A stretch of DNA of 64,000 nt from Pseudactinotalea suaedae (GTDB lineage Bacteria; Actinomycetota; Actinomycetes; Actinomycetales; Beutenbergiaceae): positions 415,368-479,367 of the forward strand of contig NZ_WNXY01000002.1 in the NCBI RefSeq assembly GCF_009733815.1. Direction: 5' to 3'. Shown here one piece after another: positions 33,286 through 41,366 of the stretch; position 1 is the first letter of the stretch, and each line of letters opens with the position of its first letter. A program made the position numbers and the translations under genes. The notes below the pieces were generated by a model. The model was not told the DNA's origin. It saw only the letters and a program-made list of their open reading frames with translations, and ran no database searches.

Positions 33286-33960
33286 TCAGAGCCAGGGAAA
33301 GCCGTGCGGATCCGCGACGGCACGCTGACCGAGGACCGCCTGATCGTGATGTCGGATCGCGTCCAGGAGCGGGAACTCGGCCGGTCGGACCCGCACCACG
33401 GCGACGGGCCGGACCTCGCCGGGGTGGAAGAGCTGCAGGATGCGCAGCCGCCCGGCCGGGTGCTCCCGCTCGGGTTGACGCTCGAAGCCGGCGACGGGCA
33501 TGAGATAGACCGCACCGTCACGCCACGGCTCGGCGTCGGGAGAGTCGACCGAGAAGAAGTACCACGGGCCGGTCTCCGCGCCGGTGGCCGGGTCGGCCAG
33601 CGTGAACGCCGCGTTCAGGAGCGAGGTGACGCGCGTCCTGTCGACGATGGCGAAGTAGAACGGCCACAACCCGTCCGCGGCGGCGTAGACGCCACGGCGG
33701 TCGCCGAAGCTGTCGACGTCGTTGGCCTGCCGAGGCTCGAACATCCGGATGTCGGTGGTGCCCGACCCGTGCAGGGCGAACCGGCCGGTGGCCGCGGCAT
33801 GGACCAGCAGCTGCCAAACCGGGCGCGCGGTCCGGCCGGTCAGGTCGATCGGGCCGGCGTCGTCGGACAGGCCGTCCAGCTCCGCCAGCAGCAGGTCGAA
33901 CTCTGCTGCGGCCTCAGGTGGCACGCGGCCCGGTGCAGCCAGGTACACGTCGTCGAGCAC
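33286..33960 (-). CDS. Conserved hypothetical protein (HGSG ... GVYAAxDGLWPFYF)
   Basis: The 224-aa soluble protein has no name I can give. Its central part (ALHGSGTTDIRMFEPRQ, DSFGDRRGVYAAADGLWP, FYFAIVDR) recalls ADP-ribosyltransferase-like folds. In those an H-G-[ST] strand and a later VYA-type strand line an NAD pocket, but no catalytic glutamate can be pinned down. The C-terminal part is beta-rich (GAVYLMPVAGFERQP, VAVVRVRPAEFPLLD). GTG at 33960 is the start. It sits between leuD and murA on the same strand, 23 bp downstream of leuD. Confidence 0.65.
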   Translation of the reverse strand: MLDDVYLAAPGRVPPEAAAEFDLLLAELDGLSDDAGPIDLTGRTARPVWQLLVHAAATGRFALHGSGTTDIRMFEPRQANDVDSFGDRRGVYAAADGLWPFYFAIVDRTRVTSLLNAAFTLADPATGAETGPWYFFSVDSPDAEPWRDGAVYLMPVAGFERQPEREHPAGRLRILQLFHPGEVRPVAVVRVRPAEFPLLDAIRHHDQAVLGQRAVADPHGFPWL

Positions 33961-33983
33961 GTGACCAGGCTAGCGAGCCAGGA

Positions 33984-34646
33984 TCAGCGGCCGACCGGTG
34001 TGATGGGAAGCGCGATCGGACGCGCTGCCTTGATCTCGACCGTCGGGAGGTGCTTGGCGGGCAGCGTGGCGGGCTTGTGGCTCGGCCTCGACTGCTCGAA
34101 CGCGGTGATGTCCTCCTCGTGCGCGAGCGTCAGGCCGATGTCGTCGAGGCCCTCCATCAGGCGCCAGCGCGTGTAGTCGTCGACCTGGAAGGGCGCCACG
34201 ATGTCGCGGCACGTGACCGTGCGGGCACCCAGATCGACCGTGACCTCGGTCCCCGGCTCGGACTCCAGGACCTTCCAGATCAGCTCGATGTCCTCCTGCG
34301 CGAGCTGAGCTGCGAGCAGCCCCTGCTTGCCGGAGTTGCCGCGGAAGATGTCGGCGAACCGGTGGGACAGCACCACGCGGAACCCGTAGTCCTTGAGCGC
34401 CCAGACGGCGTGCTCGCGCGAGGAACCGGTGCCGAAGTCGGGACCGGCGACCAGCACCGAGCCCGCGCGGTAGGCGTCCTGGTTCAGCACGAAACCGGGG
34501 TCGTTGCGCCAGGCCGAGAACAGCGCGTCCTCGAAGCCGGTGCGGGTGACCCGCTTGAGGTAGACGGCCGGGATGATCTGGTCCGTGTCGACGTTGCCGC
34601 GTCGCAGCGGCACACCGATGCCGGTGTGGGTGGTGAACTTCTCCAT
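33984..34646 (-). CDS. leuD: 3-isopropylmalate dehydratase small subunit
   Basis: LeuD completes isopropylmalate isomerase with LeuC in leucine synthesis. The 220-aa protein has the swivel-domain signatures [29 protein letters not shown] and [20 protein letters not shown]. The start ATG at 34646 is preceded by an almost perfect GAGGAGGA ribosome site and lies 11 bp after leuC, so the subunits are made together. Length and motifs are normal. Confidence 0.97.
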   Translation of the reverse strand: MEKFTTHTGIGVPLRRGNVDTDQIIPAVYLKRVTRTGFEDALFSAWRNDPGFVLNQDAYRAGSVLVAGPDFGTGSSREHAVWALKDYGFRVVLSHRFADIFRGNSGKQGLLAAQLAQEDIELIWKVLESEPGTEVTVDLGARTVTCRDIVAPFQVDDYTRWRLMEGLDDIGLTLAHEEDITAFEQSRPSHKPATLPAKHLPTVEIKAARPIALPITPVGR

Positions 34647-34657
34647 GGGAATCCTCC

Positions 34658-36151
34658 TCAGACCTGGACCGGGACCTGCGGGTCCAGCGGCGCGAGCGGG
34701 GACCCGTCGAGCTCGGCCACGTCGAGCGCGGCGAACGTCGGGTCGTCGGCAGCGAGGTCGGCGACCGAGGACAGGGTGCCGCGGATCGCGGTGGCGGCCG
34801 CCACGAGCGGCGAGACCAGGTGGGTCCGGCCACCCTTGCCCTGCCGCCCCTCGAAGTTGCGGTTCGACGTGGACGCCGCCCGCTCCCCCGGCTGCAGCTG
34901 ATCGGGGTTCATGCCCAGGCACATCGAGCAGCCGGCGTTGCGCCACTCCGCACCGAAGTCCAGGAAGATCTGGTCGAGCCCCTCGGCCTCGGCCTGCAGG
35001 CGCACCCGGGCCGAGGCGGGCACCACCAGCACTCGGACGTCGTCGTTCTTGCGACGGCCCTGGAACACCTTGGCGACCGAGCGCAGGTCCTCGATGCGGC
35101 CGTTGGTGCAGGAGCCGATGAAGACGGTGTCGACCGGGATCTCACGCAACGGCTGGCCGGGGATCAGACCCATGTACTCGATGGCCCGCTCGGCGGCGAC
35201 GCGCTCGTTCTCCTCGGCGATCTCCTCCGGCACCGGCACCGTCGCGGAGATCGGCAGCCCCTGCCCGGGGTTGGTGCCCCAGGTGACGAAGGGCTCCAGG
35301 TCGCTCGCGCGCAGCTCGATCTCGACGTCGAAAATGGCGTCGTCATCGGTGCGCAGCGTGCGCCAGTGCTCGAGCGCCGCGTCCCAGTCCGCACCCTCGG
35401 GCGCGTGCGGGCGACCCCGCAGGTACTCGAAGGTGGTCTCGTCCGGGGCGATCATGCCGGCACGAGCGCCGGCCTCGATCGACATGTTGCAGACCGTCAT
35501 GCGCGCCTCCATCGACAGCGCGCGGATCGCCTCGCCCCGGTACTCCAGGACGTAGCCCTGGCCGCCGCCGGTGCCGATCTTGGCGATGATCGCCAGGATG
35601 ATGTCCTTGCTCGTGGTCCCCGGCGGCAGCTGACCCTCGACGTTGATCGCCATCGTCTTGAACGGCGCCAGCGGCAGCGTCTGCGTGGCGAGCACGTGCT
35701 CGACCTCGGAGGTGCCGATACCGAACGCGAGCGCGCCGAACGCGCCGTGGGTCGAGGTGTGCGAGTCGCCGCACACCACGGTCATGCCCGGTTGCGTCAG
35801 CCCGAGCTGCGGGCCCACCTGGTGCACGATCCCCTGGTCGGCGTCGCCGAGCGAGTGGATCCGCACACCGAACTCGGCGGCGTTGTTGCGCAGCGTCTGG
35901 ATCTGCGTCCGCGAGGTCAGGTCCGCGATCGGCAGATCGATGTCGAGGGTGGGGGTGTTGTGGTCCTCGGTCGCGAGCGTGAGGTCGGGCCGGCGCACAC
36001 GCCGGCCTGCGAGCCGCAGCCCCTCGAACGCCTGAGGGCTGGTCACCTCGTGCACGAGGTGAAGGTCGATGTAGAGCAGGTCAGGGGCACCGTCGTCGCC
36101 TCGACGTACGACGTGCTCGGCCCATACCTTCTCTGCGAGTGTCCCGGCCAT
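34658..36151 (-). CDS. leuC: 3-isopropylmalate dehydratase large subunit
   Basis: The 497-aa protein is the iron-sulfur subunit converting 2- to 3-isopropylmalate. Cluster ligands are the cysteines of [14 protein letters not shown] and [11 protein letters not shown]. Substrate-binding segments are [20 protein letters not shown] and [15 protein letters not shown]. It is slightly longer than E. coli LeuC because of an acidic insert near 250-290. ATG at 36151 lies 92 bp from the divergent ndgR start, the usual place of its regulator. Confidence 0.97.
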   Translation of the reverse strand: MAGTLAEKVWAEHVVRRGDDGAPDLLYIDLHLVHEVTSPQAFEGLRLAGRRVRRPDLTLATEDHNTPTLDIDLPIADLTSRTQIQTLRNNAAEFGVRIHSLGDADQGIVHQVGPQLGLTQPGMTVVCGDSHTSTHGAFGALAFGIGTSEVEHVLATQTLPLAPFKTMAINVEGQLPPGTTSKDIILAIIAKIGTGGGQGYVLEYRGEAIRALSMEARMTVCNMSIEAGARAGMIAPDETTFEYLRGRPHAPEGADWDAALEHWRTLRTDDDAIFDVEIELRASDLEPFVTWGTNPGQGLPISATVPVPEEIAEENERVAAERAIEYMGLIPGQPLREIPVDTVFIGSCTNGRIEDLRSVAKVFQGRRKNDDVRVLVVPASARVRLQAEAEGLDQIFLDFGAEWRNAGCSMCLGMNPDQLQPGERAASTSNRNFEGRQGKGGRTHLVSPLVAAATAIRGTLSSVADLAADDPTFAALDVAELDGSPLAPLDPQVPVQV

Positions 36152-36208
36152 GATCGTTCGACCACCTTTCGTTCCGTCCAGTGTCCGAGGGTTCTCCCCA
36201 GTCCGGAC

Positions 36209-36237
36209 TTGCGTCTCATCCTCCGAGACGGCAGTAT
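36209..36237 (+). promoter_or_regulatory. Promoter and inverted repeat before ndgR
   Basis: TTGCGT (36209-36214) and CAGTAT (36232-36237) are 17 bp apart. The spacer carries GTCTC-N7-GAGAC (36213-36229), a possible NdgR site. The -10 ends 6 bp before the ATG, predicting a leaderless ndgR mRNA. Confidence 0.5.
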
Positions 36238-36243
36238 CGGGGT

Positions 36244-36966
36244 ATGGACAACTCTAGCGGAGTCGGCGTCCTGGACAAGGCTGCGATCGTCCTCAGCGCT
36301 CTCGAGGCCGGTCCAGCGACGCTCGCCCAGCTCGTCGCATCGACACACCTGGCTCGGCCGACGGCGCACCGTCTCGCCGTCGCCCTCGAGCACCATCGTC
36401 TCGTCTCCCGCGACATGCAGGGCCGCTTCGTGCTCGGACCGCGGCTCGGCGAGCTCGCCGCTGCCGCGGGCGAGGACCGTCTGCTCGCTGCGGCCGGACC
36501 CGTGCTCGGCGCCCTGCGCGACCACACCGGGGAGAGCGCGCAGCTGTACCGCCGCCAGGGCGACCAGCGCATCTGCGTGGCCGCGGCCGAGAAGCAGATG
36601 GGTCTGCGCGACTCGATCCCGGTCGGTGCGACGCTGACGATGCTCGCGGGCTCGGCCGCCCAGATCCTGCTGGCCTGGGAGGAGCCCGACCGGCTCCACC
36701 GGGGTCTGCAGGGCGCCAAGTTCACCGCGACGATCCTGTCCGGCGTGCGGCGTCGCGGCTGGGCCCAGAGCGTGAGCGAGCGCGAGCTCGGGGTGGCCTC
36801 GGTCAGCGCACCCGTGCGCGGCCCGAGCAGCCGTGTCATCGCCGCGGTCTCGGTCTCGGGTCCCGTCGAGCGCATGAGCCGCCAGCCCGGTCGTCTGCAC
36901 GCCGCGTCGGTGGTCGCCGCCGCCAACCGCCTCTCCGACGTGCTGAAGAAGGCCGAAGAGGGCTGA
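36244..36966 (+). CDS. ndgR: IclR-family regulator of leuCD, NdgR/AreB type
   Basis: The 240-aa protein matches NdgR. A winged HTH (about 8-70; [22 protein letters not shown], read as helix 1 and 2; [14 protein letters not shown] is the recognition helix) is followed by an IclR effector domain with [20 protein letters not shown] and [14 protein letters not shown]. NdgR controls leucine and other amino-acid genes in Streptomyces and Corynebacterium (LtbR); being divergent from leuCD here supports the same role. The ATG at 36244 lacks a clear ribosome site. Confidence 0.93.
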   Translation: MDNSSGVGVLDKAAIVLSALEAGPATLAQLVASTHLARPTAHRLAVALEHHRLVSRDMQGRFVLGPRLGELAAAAGEDRLLAAAGPVLGALRDHTGESAQLYRRQGDQRICVAAAEKQMGLRDSIPVGATLTMLAGSAAQILLAWEEPDRLHRGLQGAKFTATILSGVRRRGWAQSVSERELGVASVSAPVRGPSSRVIAAVSVSGPVERMSRQPGRLHAASVVAAANRLSDVLKKAEEG

Positions 36967-36998
36967 CCCCCTCCCCTGCCCCGCCCCTTTTCACCGGG

Positions 36999-37041
36999 TC
37001 GAGGTGATCGGGGACCTTTTGGCGGCAGCGGATCACCTCGA
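36999..37041. repeat. 11-bp inverted repeat after ndgR
   Basis: TCGAGGTGATC (36999-37009) and GATCACCTCGA (37031-37041) are exact inverses around a 21-nt centre. It could act as terminator for ndgR, though the loop is long, or be part of a mobile-element remnant. Confidence 0.6.
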
Positions 37042-37046
37042 ATCGG

Positions 37047-37112
37047 GTGGGGTTGACCGCGCACGGGGCGTTCGCGCACCGGTTGACCGCGCGTGGGGTT
37101 GTGGGGTTGACC
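37047..37112 (+). repeat. Short direct repeats GGTTGACC
   Basis: GTGGGGTTGACC occurs exactly at 37047-37058 and 37101-37112, and GGTTGACCGCGC at 37051-37062 and 37081-37092. Three TTGACC cores in about 60 bp each resemble a -35 box. Confidence 0.65.
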
Positions 37113-37137
37113 TTGACACCGTGTCACGGGATGGAGT
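37107..37137 (+). promoter_or_regulatory. MerR-type promoter with operator in a 19-bp spacer
   Basis: TTGACC (37107-37112) and TGGAGT (37132-37137) are 19 bp apart. The spacer contains the perfect palindrome TGACAC-C-GTGTCA (37114-37126). A long spacer with a central dyad is the standard MerR design, and the merR gene starts 11 bp later. Confidence 0.6.
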
Positions 37138-37147
37138 CGGTCTCGCC

Positions 37148-37951
37148 ATGTTGACCATCGGAGATCTCGCTCACCGCACCGGGGTATCGCGGCGGATGCT
37201 GCGGCACTGGGAGGCCGAGGGCTTGCTGAGCCCTGCCGGCGTCGACCCCGCCACCGGCTACCGCCGCTACGCGCCCGCCCAGGCCGGGAGGGTGCACGCC
37301 ATCTCGGCGTTGCGCTCGCTCGGTTTCGGGCTGGACGCGATCCGCGACCTGCTCGACCCGACCTTGACCACGCCGCGGCTTCTCGAGTCCCTGCGGGCTC
37401 GGGAGAACGAGCTGGCGAGGCGGATCGAGGCCGACCGGGTGGCGCTCGGTGAGGTGCAGCGTCGTCTCCGATCCATCGAAGAGGGACTCCAGATGACCAC
37501 CCGCACGCTCCAGCTCCACCCGCTCCCGCCCACGCGTCTGGCCCAGCTCAGCACGAGCGTGCGGGACGAGAGCGAGATCGGCCACGCCGTCGTCGATCTC
37601 AGCGCTCAGGTCCGTACCCGGATGGCGGCCGACGGCCGCCCGTGGGACGGCTCGGTCGTCCGCACCTACGAGGCGGCGCCCGGCCACGGCCCGATCACGG
37701 TCACCGTCGGGATCGAGATGCCCGACGGCGAACCGCCCGCCGGTCTGGCCGCTTCCGTGCTCGCCGCGGAGCCGGAGGGTGCCTCGATCACCTACGACGG
37801 CGCCCTCACCGACGAGGCGGACGCCTGGCGCGCGCTCGACGCCGCGCTCGAGCCGCACGGGCTCGTCACCGGCAGCCGCTATCGCGTGCTGGTCACCCCG
37901 AGCACGGTGACGCTGCAGGCACCCGTGACCGGCGCGGCCGACTGCGGCTGA
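37148..37951 (+). CDS. MerR-family regulator with GyrI-like ligand domain
   Basis: The 267-aa protein has a MerR HTH (1-70; LTIGDLAHRTGVSRRMLRHW, then GYRRYAPAQAGRVHAI), a coiled-coil dimer helix (about 85-115; LRARENELARRIEADRVALG), and a C-terminal effector domain (about 120-265) with the beta-rich pattern of BltR/GyrI-like multidrug sensors. It probably activates its own promoter in response to a hydrophobic compound. ATG at 37148 starts exactly at the HTH. No transporter gene is adjacent, so its regulon lies elsewhere or is autoregulated. Confidence 0.9.
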   Translation: MLTIGDLAHRTGVSRRMLRHWEAEGLLSPAGVDPATGYRRYAPAQAGRVHAISALRSLGFGLDAIRDLLDPTLTTPRLLESLRARENELARRIEADRVALGEVQRRLRSIEEGLQMTTRTLQLHPLPPTRLAQLSTSVRDESEIGHAVVDLSAQVRTRMAADGRPWDGSVVRTYEAAPGHGPITVTVGIEMPDGEPPAGLAASVLAAEPEGASITYDGALTDEADAWRALDAALEPHGLVTGSRYRVLVTPSTVTLQAPVTGAADCG

Positions 37952-37960
37952 GGTCGCGCG

Positions 37961-39673
37961 TCAGGGGGCGGACTCGCGCACGGCCAGCGTGTGAGGCGCG
38001 ATGACGTGGGCGGGCTCCGCCCCCCGACCGACGCCCGGGTGCCGCTGCCGCTCCTCGATCAGCTCGAGGGCACGACGTGCGATGTGCGCCATGTCCGGGG
38101 CGATCGAGGTCAGGCTCGGCGTGGAGTAGGCGGCGTCGCGGGAGTTGTCGAAACCCACCAGGGCGACGTCCGTCGGCACGTCGATGCCGTGCGTCAGCAG
38201 CGCGCGTGCGGCACCCAGCGCCAGCTCGTCGTTGAACCCGAGGATCGCGTCGAACACGGCACCGCTCTCGATCAGCTCGGCGGTGGCGCGCTCCCCCGCG
38301 TCCCGGTGCCACGGCCCGGAGCCCACCATCAGCTCCGGCAGCAGCTCGACGCCGTGCTCTGCCGCCGCCTCGCGCGCGCCGCGCACACGCGCAGCAGCCA
38401 CGGCGGTGCTCCCCGTGCCCAGCAACGCCACCCGACGTCGACCCGAGGCCAGCAGGTGGGTCATCGCGGTGCGGGCCGCGCCGGCGTTGCTGATCGTGAT
38501 GTGGTCCACGGCGGTGCCGCTGATGTTCTCCCCGAGCAGCACGAACGGACCCCCGCCCGACAGCCCCCGAAGGTCCGCCTCCGTCATGCCCTGGCCGACC
38601 ATGATGACGCCGTCGGCCAGCCCCCGCGCGGTCGCCATGATCTCCAGCTCACGCTCCCGCTGGCCCCGGGTGACCTGCACCTGGATGGTGACGCCTCGCG
38701 CCGCGGCGGCGTCGATCAGCTGCTCCGCCAGCTCGGCGAAGTAGTTGACGCGGAACTCCGGGACCGCCAGGACCACCGTGCCGCGGCGGCCGGTGCGCAG
38801 GTGACGCGCCGCGGTGTTGAGCTGGTAGCCGAGCCGATCGATCGATTGCTCGACCCGGGCACGGGTGTCGGGAGCGACGCGCTTGGCGCCGGTGAGGACG
38901 TTCGAGACGGTCTTCATCGACACGCCTGCGTCCGCGGCGACCTCGCGCATCGTCACCCGGGCGCTCGACGGCGCTTCATAAGTGTCTGGACGGTTGGGGG
39001 TTCGCCGGGCTGGTTCCGCCGCGTCGCCCCGCTCCCGTGTCGCCTCGCTCGTCCGGTCGTGCAGCACGCCGACGACGCGCGCCATGCCTCGCCAGGTGGT
39101 CGTGCTCGGCGCCACGTGCGTGCCTGACGACGCGTGCTCGGGCGGCACGAGGCGTAGCCGCTCACCTCGCGGGTGCGGTCGGAGGGTCACGCCCTGGTCG
39201 TCGCGGTCGACCTCCTCGAGCACGTCGACCTCGAGTGGCGGCTCGCACAGCAGCCGCAGGCGCCCGTTCGCGAGCGGCTGCACCCCGTGGGCCTGCCACG
39301 CCCGCACCACGGTGGCCGCGCCGACGCCGAGCGACGCCGCCAACGACCGGGAGGTCCACCGGTCGGCGCCCTCCGGCGCCGTCAGGGATGCGAGCACGAT
39401 CCTCCAGGCGTCGACCCGGGGCGGACGGCCGCTGCGCCGCCGGTCACGAAGCCCGGCCATGCCGTCGGCGGCGTACCGACGACGCCAGCTGACCACGCTC
39501 TGCCGGGCCACCCCGGCGATGGCGGCGATCTCGGTGTTGCTGCGCCCCTCGGCCGCGAGAAGGACCACACGGGCGCGCACCGCCTCCGCACCTGTCCCAC
39601 TCGCCGCCTCGCGCAGCGACCTCGCCTCCGAGGCGTCGAGCGCCACTGCCGCAGCTCCGCGTCGTCGCGCCAT
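37961..39673 (-). CDS. LacI-family repressor fused to an IS630-transposase-like HTH region
   Basis: One 570-residue frame contains two unrelated DNA-binding parts. Residues 10-135 read like the N-terminal paired HTH of IS630/Tc1 transposases (RARVVLLAAEGRSNTEIAAI, RQSVVSWRRRYAADGMAGL, RRRSGRPPR, then RWTSRSLAASLGVGAATVV). No DDE catalytic domain follows. After a linker of about 100 residues comes a complete LacI repressor: HTH near 242-290 (MREVAADAGVSMKTVSNVL) and sugar-binding domain to the end (GRRGTVVLAVPEFRVNY, VALVGFDNSRDAAYSTPSL). No stop or frameshift separates them. ATG at 39673 is preferred to 39697. An internal start near GTG/ATG at 38950 could also yield LacI alone. It is divergent from the sugar importer it should repress. 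Confidence 0.8.
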   Translation of the reverse strand: MARRRGAAAVALDASEARSLREAASGTGAEAVRARVVLLAAEGRSNTEIAAIAGVARQSVVSWRRRYAADGMAGLRDRRRSGRPPRVDAWRIVLASLTAPEGADRWTSRSLAASLGVGAATVVRAWQAHGVQPLANGRLRLLCEPPLEVDVLEEVDRDDQGVTLRPHPRGERLRLVPPEHASSGTHVAPSTTTWRGMARVVGVLHDRTSEATRERGDAAEPARRTPNRPDTYEAPSSARVTMREVAADAGVSMKTVSNVLTGAKRVAPDTRARVEQSIDRLGYQLNTAARHLRTGRRGTVVLAVPEFRVNYFAELAEQLIDAAAARGVTIQVQVTRGQRERELEIMATARGLADGVIMVGQGMTEADLRGLSGGGPFVLLGENISGTAVDHITISNAGAARTAMTHLLASGRRRVALLGTGSTAVAAARVRGAREAAAEHGVELLPELMVGSGPWHRDAGERATAELIESGAVFDAILGFNDELALGAARALLTHGIDVPTDVALVGFDNSRDAAYSTPSLTSIAPDMAHIARRALELIEERQRHPGVGRGAEPAHVIAPHTLAVRESAP

Positions 39674-39825
39674 CACGTCTCTCGGGCTCCTGACCATATG
39701 TGTCCACGTACTAATGAATCGCCGCCCCGCCGAGGTTATCAGCAGCGTCCGATCGCGCCGTTGCCGTCGTGTCAGCAGATTGGTCGGGAGGACTGCTGCT
39801 CAACCGTTGATGGAGGATCTCGGGC

Positions 39826-39880
39826 TTGACCGTCCCGCCGGAACGCCCCTACGGTGCTCCGGTACAACGATGGAACATCG
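39826..39880 (+). promoter_or_regulatory. Promoter and operator of the second sugar operon
   Basis: TTGACC (39826-39831) and TACGGT (39850-39855), 18 bp apart, form a likely promoter. Downstream is the palindrome CGATG-GAA-CATCG (39868-39880), a candidate LacI-type operator just before the ribosome site. A second dyad TCAAC-C-GTTGA lies at 39800-39810. The 195-bp gap (39698-39892) holds no gene. Confidence 0.5.
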
Positions 39881-39892
39881 AAGGAGATGCTC

Positions 39893-41365
39893 GTGCACAC
39901 CCCCAGTCGACGCATGGTTCTCGGCGGCTCCGCGGCAGCGGTGCTCGCCGCGCTCGCCGCCTGCAGTCGCTCCTCGACGTCCGGGAGCTCGGGCTCGACG
40001 CCACCGCCCGCGTCCGGCGGTGCGCTGCAGTGGTGGGACCACTTCGAGCCGCTGGAAGGAGCCCTGCAGGGCATCTTCGACACCTGGTCGTCGGGTGCGG
40101 ACGGTGAGGTCGAGCGCACCGTCTACAACCCGAACGAGATGGGCCAGGCGCTGCAGCTCGCGCTCGGCAGCGACCAGATGCCCGACGTCTTCAGCAACCT
40201 CACGGGCATCCCCACGCCCGCACTGGTCGCGCGCGGGTTGATCTCGCCGGTCACCCTGGGCGCCGACGCCCAGGCGTCGACGTCGGCCAGCCTCTTCGAG
40301 GGCGTCCACACCTTCGACGGCGACGTCTACTCGGTCCCGATCTTCTCCCACCAGCAGCACTCGACGCTGGCCTGGTTCGATGTCGAGCAGCTCGAGAGGG
40401 CAGGCGGCGACCCCGAGGCCGCGACCCAGACCTGGGACGAGTTCCGCCGCATCCTGCGTGAGATCGGTGCAGGCGGGCAGACGGCGGGCTGGGCCTGGAA
40501 CATCGCCTTCGACGGGCGTCTGCAGGAACAGCTGGTGGATCTCGCACAGGGCGCCGGGCAGGCGCTCGCGCTCAACACGGCCGGCGTCAACCCTGCGGAC
40601 ATCACCGACCCGAGCACCGGGGAGTACGTCTTCCACGGGGAGGGCTTCCTGCAGGCGCTGGAGTTCCTCCAGTCCCTGGTCACCGACGGGGCCATGCTGC
40701 CGGCCTCGACGTCCCTGGACGCGAGGGAGGCGCGAGCACGCTGGGCCGCCGGCGAGGCGGCCGTGTTCTTCGACGGCCCGTGGAACTCCGGAGTCCTGGC
40801 CGGCCAGTTCGCCGACTTCCTGCCCCGCGTCGGCGTCACGAACATGCCCACCCCCGACGGCGCGGGCTACTCCGCCCGCGGCCCCTCGTCCGGCCAGTTC
40901 TGGCAGTCGAGCACGAGCGGGCACGGCGAGGGGGTCAGCGCGCTGTTCTCGCTGCTGGCCACCCCGGAGTTCGCGCAGGCGCTCGCCGGGAACATGGACC
41001 AGCCACCGGCCGACCTCTCGGTCGTCGCAGGCGCCGACGTCGACCCCACGTACTCGCGGGCGATCGAGATCTTCTCGGACTGGTGCCGGCTCGCACCGAG
41101 CCCGCTGGTGCGCAACCCCGGCGTCGGCGCCGTCATCGCCGAGATGGAGGAGATCCGCCCCAACCTCGGCGAGATCGTGCAGGGCTGCGTCGGTGGCGAC
41201 ATCGACGATCCCCAGACCGCGCTCAAGACCTTCAGCGACGCCCTCGCGGCAGAGCGTGACCGCGCCATCGACGTGGTCGTGGCCGCGGGGACGGAGGTCT
41301 CGCTCGACGACTGGGTCTTCACCGACTACGAGCTGGGGACGGACTACTCCGCCGATCGGTACTGA
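39893..41365 (+). CDS. Sugar ABC transporter substrate-binding lipoprotein
   Basis: The 490-aa extracytoplasmic solute-binding protein has a twin-arginine-like start (SRRMVLGGSAAA) and lipobox LAAC near residue 23, then a Ser/Gly linker. The body contains ALQWWDHFEPLEGALQGIFD, FFDGPWNSGVLAGQFADFLP and the late ATPEFAQAL-type helix (LATPEFAQALAGNM). GTG at 39893 is chosen because AAGGAG (39881-39886) lies 6 nt before it, whereas the upstream ATG at 39887 abuts the ribosome site. It is longer than the first cluster's binding protein, suggesting a larger ligand such as an oligosaccharide. Confidence 0.92.
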   Translation: MHTPSRRMVLGGSAAAVLAALAACSRSSTSGSSGSTPPPASGGALQWWDHFEPLEGALQGIFDTWSSGADGEVERTVYNPNEMGQALQLALGSDQMPDVFSNLTGIPTPALVARGLISPVTLGADAQASTSASLFEGVHTFDGDVYSVPIFSHQQHSTLAWFDVEQLERAGGDPEAATQTWDEFRRILREIGAGGQTAGWAWNIAFDGRLQEQLVDLAQGAGQALALNTAGVNPADITDPSTGEYVFHGEGFLQALEFLQSLVTDGAMLPASTSLDAREARARWAAGEAAVFFDGPWNSGVLAGQFADFLPRVGVTNMPTPDGAGYSARGPSSGQFWQSSTSGHGEGVSALFSLLATPEFAQALAGNMDQPPADLSVVAGADVDPTYSRAIEIFSDWCRLAPSPLVRNPGVGAVIAEMEEIRPNLGEIVQGCVGGDIDDPQTALKTFSDALAAERDRAIDVVVAAGTEVSLDDWVFTDYELGTDYSADRY

Positions 41366-41366
41366 G

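Noticed and set aside
31750..34176. 808-codon open frame on the plus strand over murA
   Set aside because: Antisense to murA and the hypothetical gene; no recognisable domain.
36152..36243. Leucine attenuator between leuC and ndgR
   Set aside because: No short Leu-rich leader peptide or competing hairpins could be found in 92 bp.
37961..39673. Complete IS630 element around the fused regulator
   Set aside because: Only the HTH region is present; no DDE domain and no terminal inverted repeats were seen.
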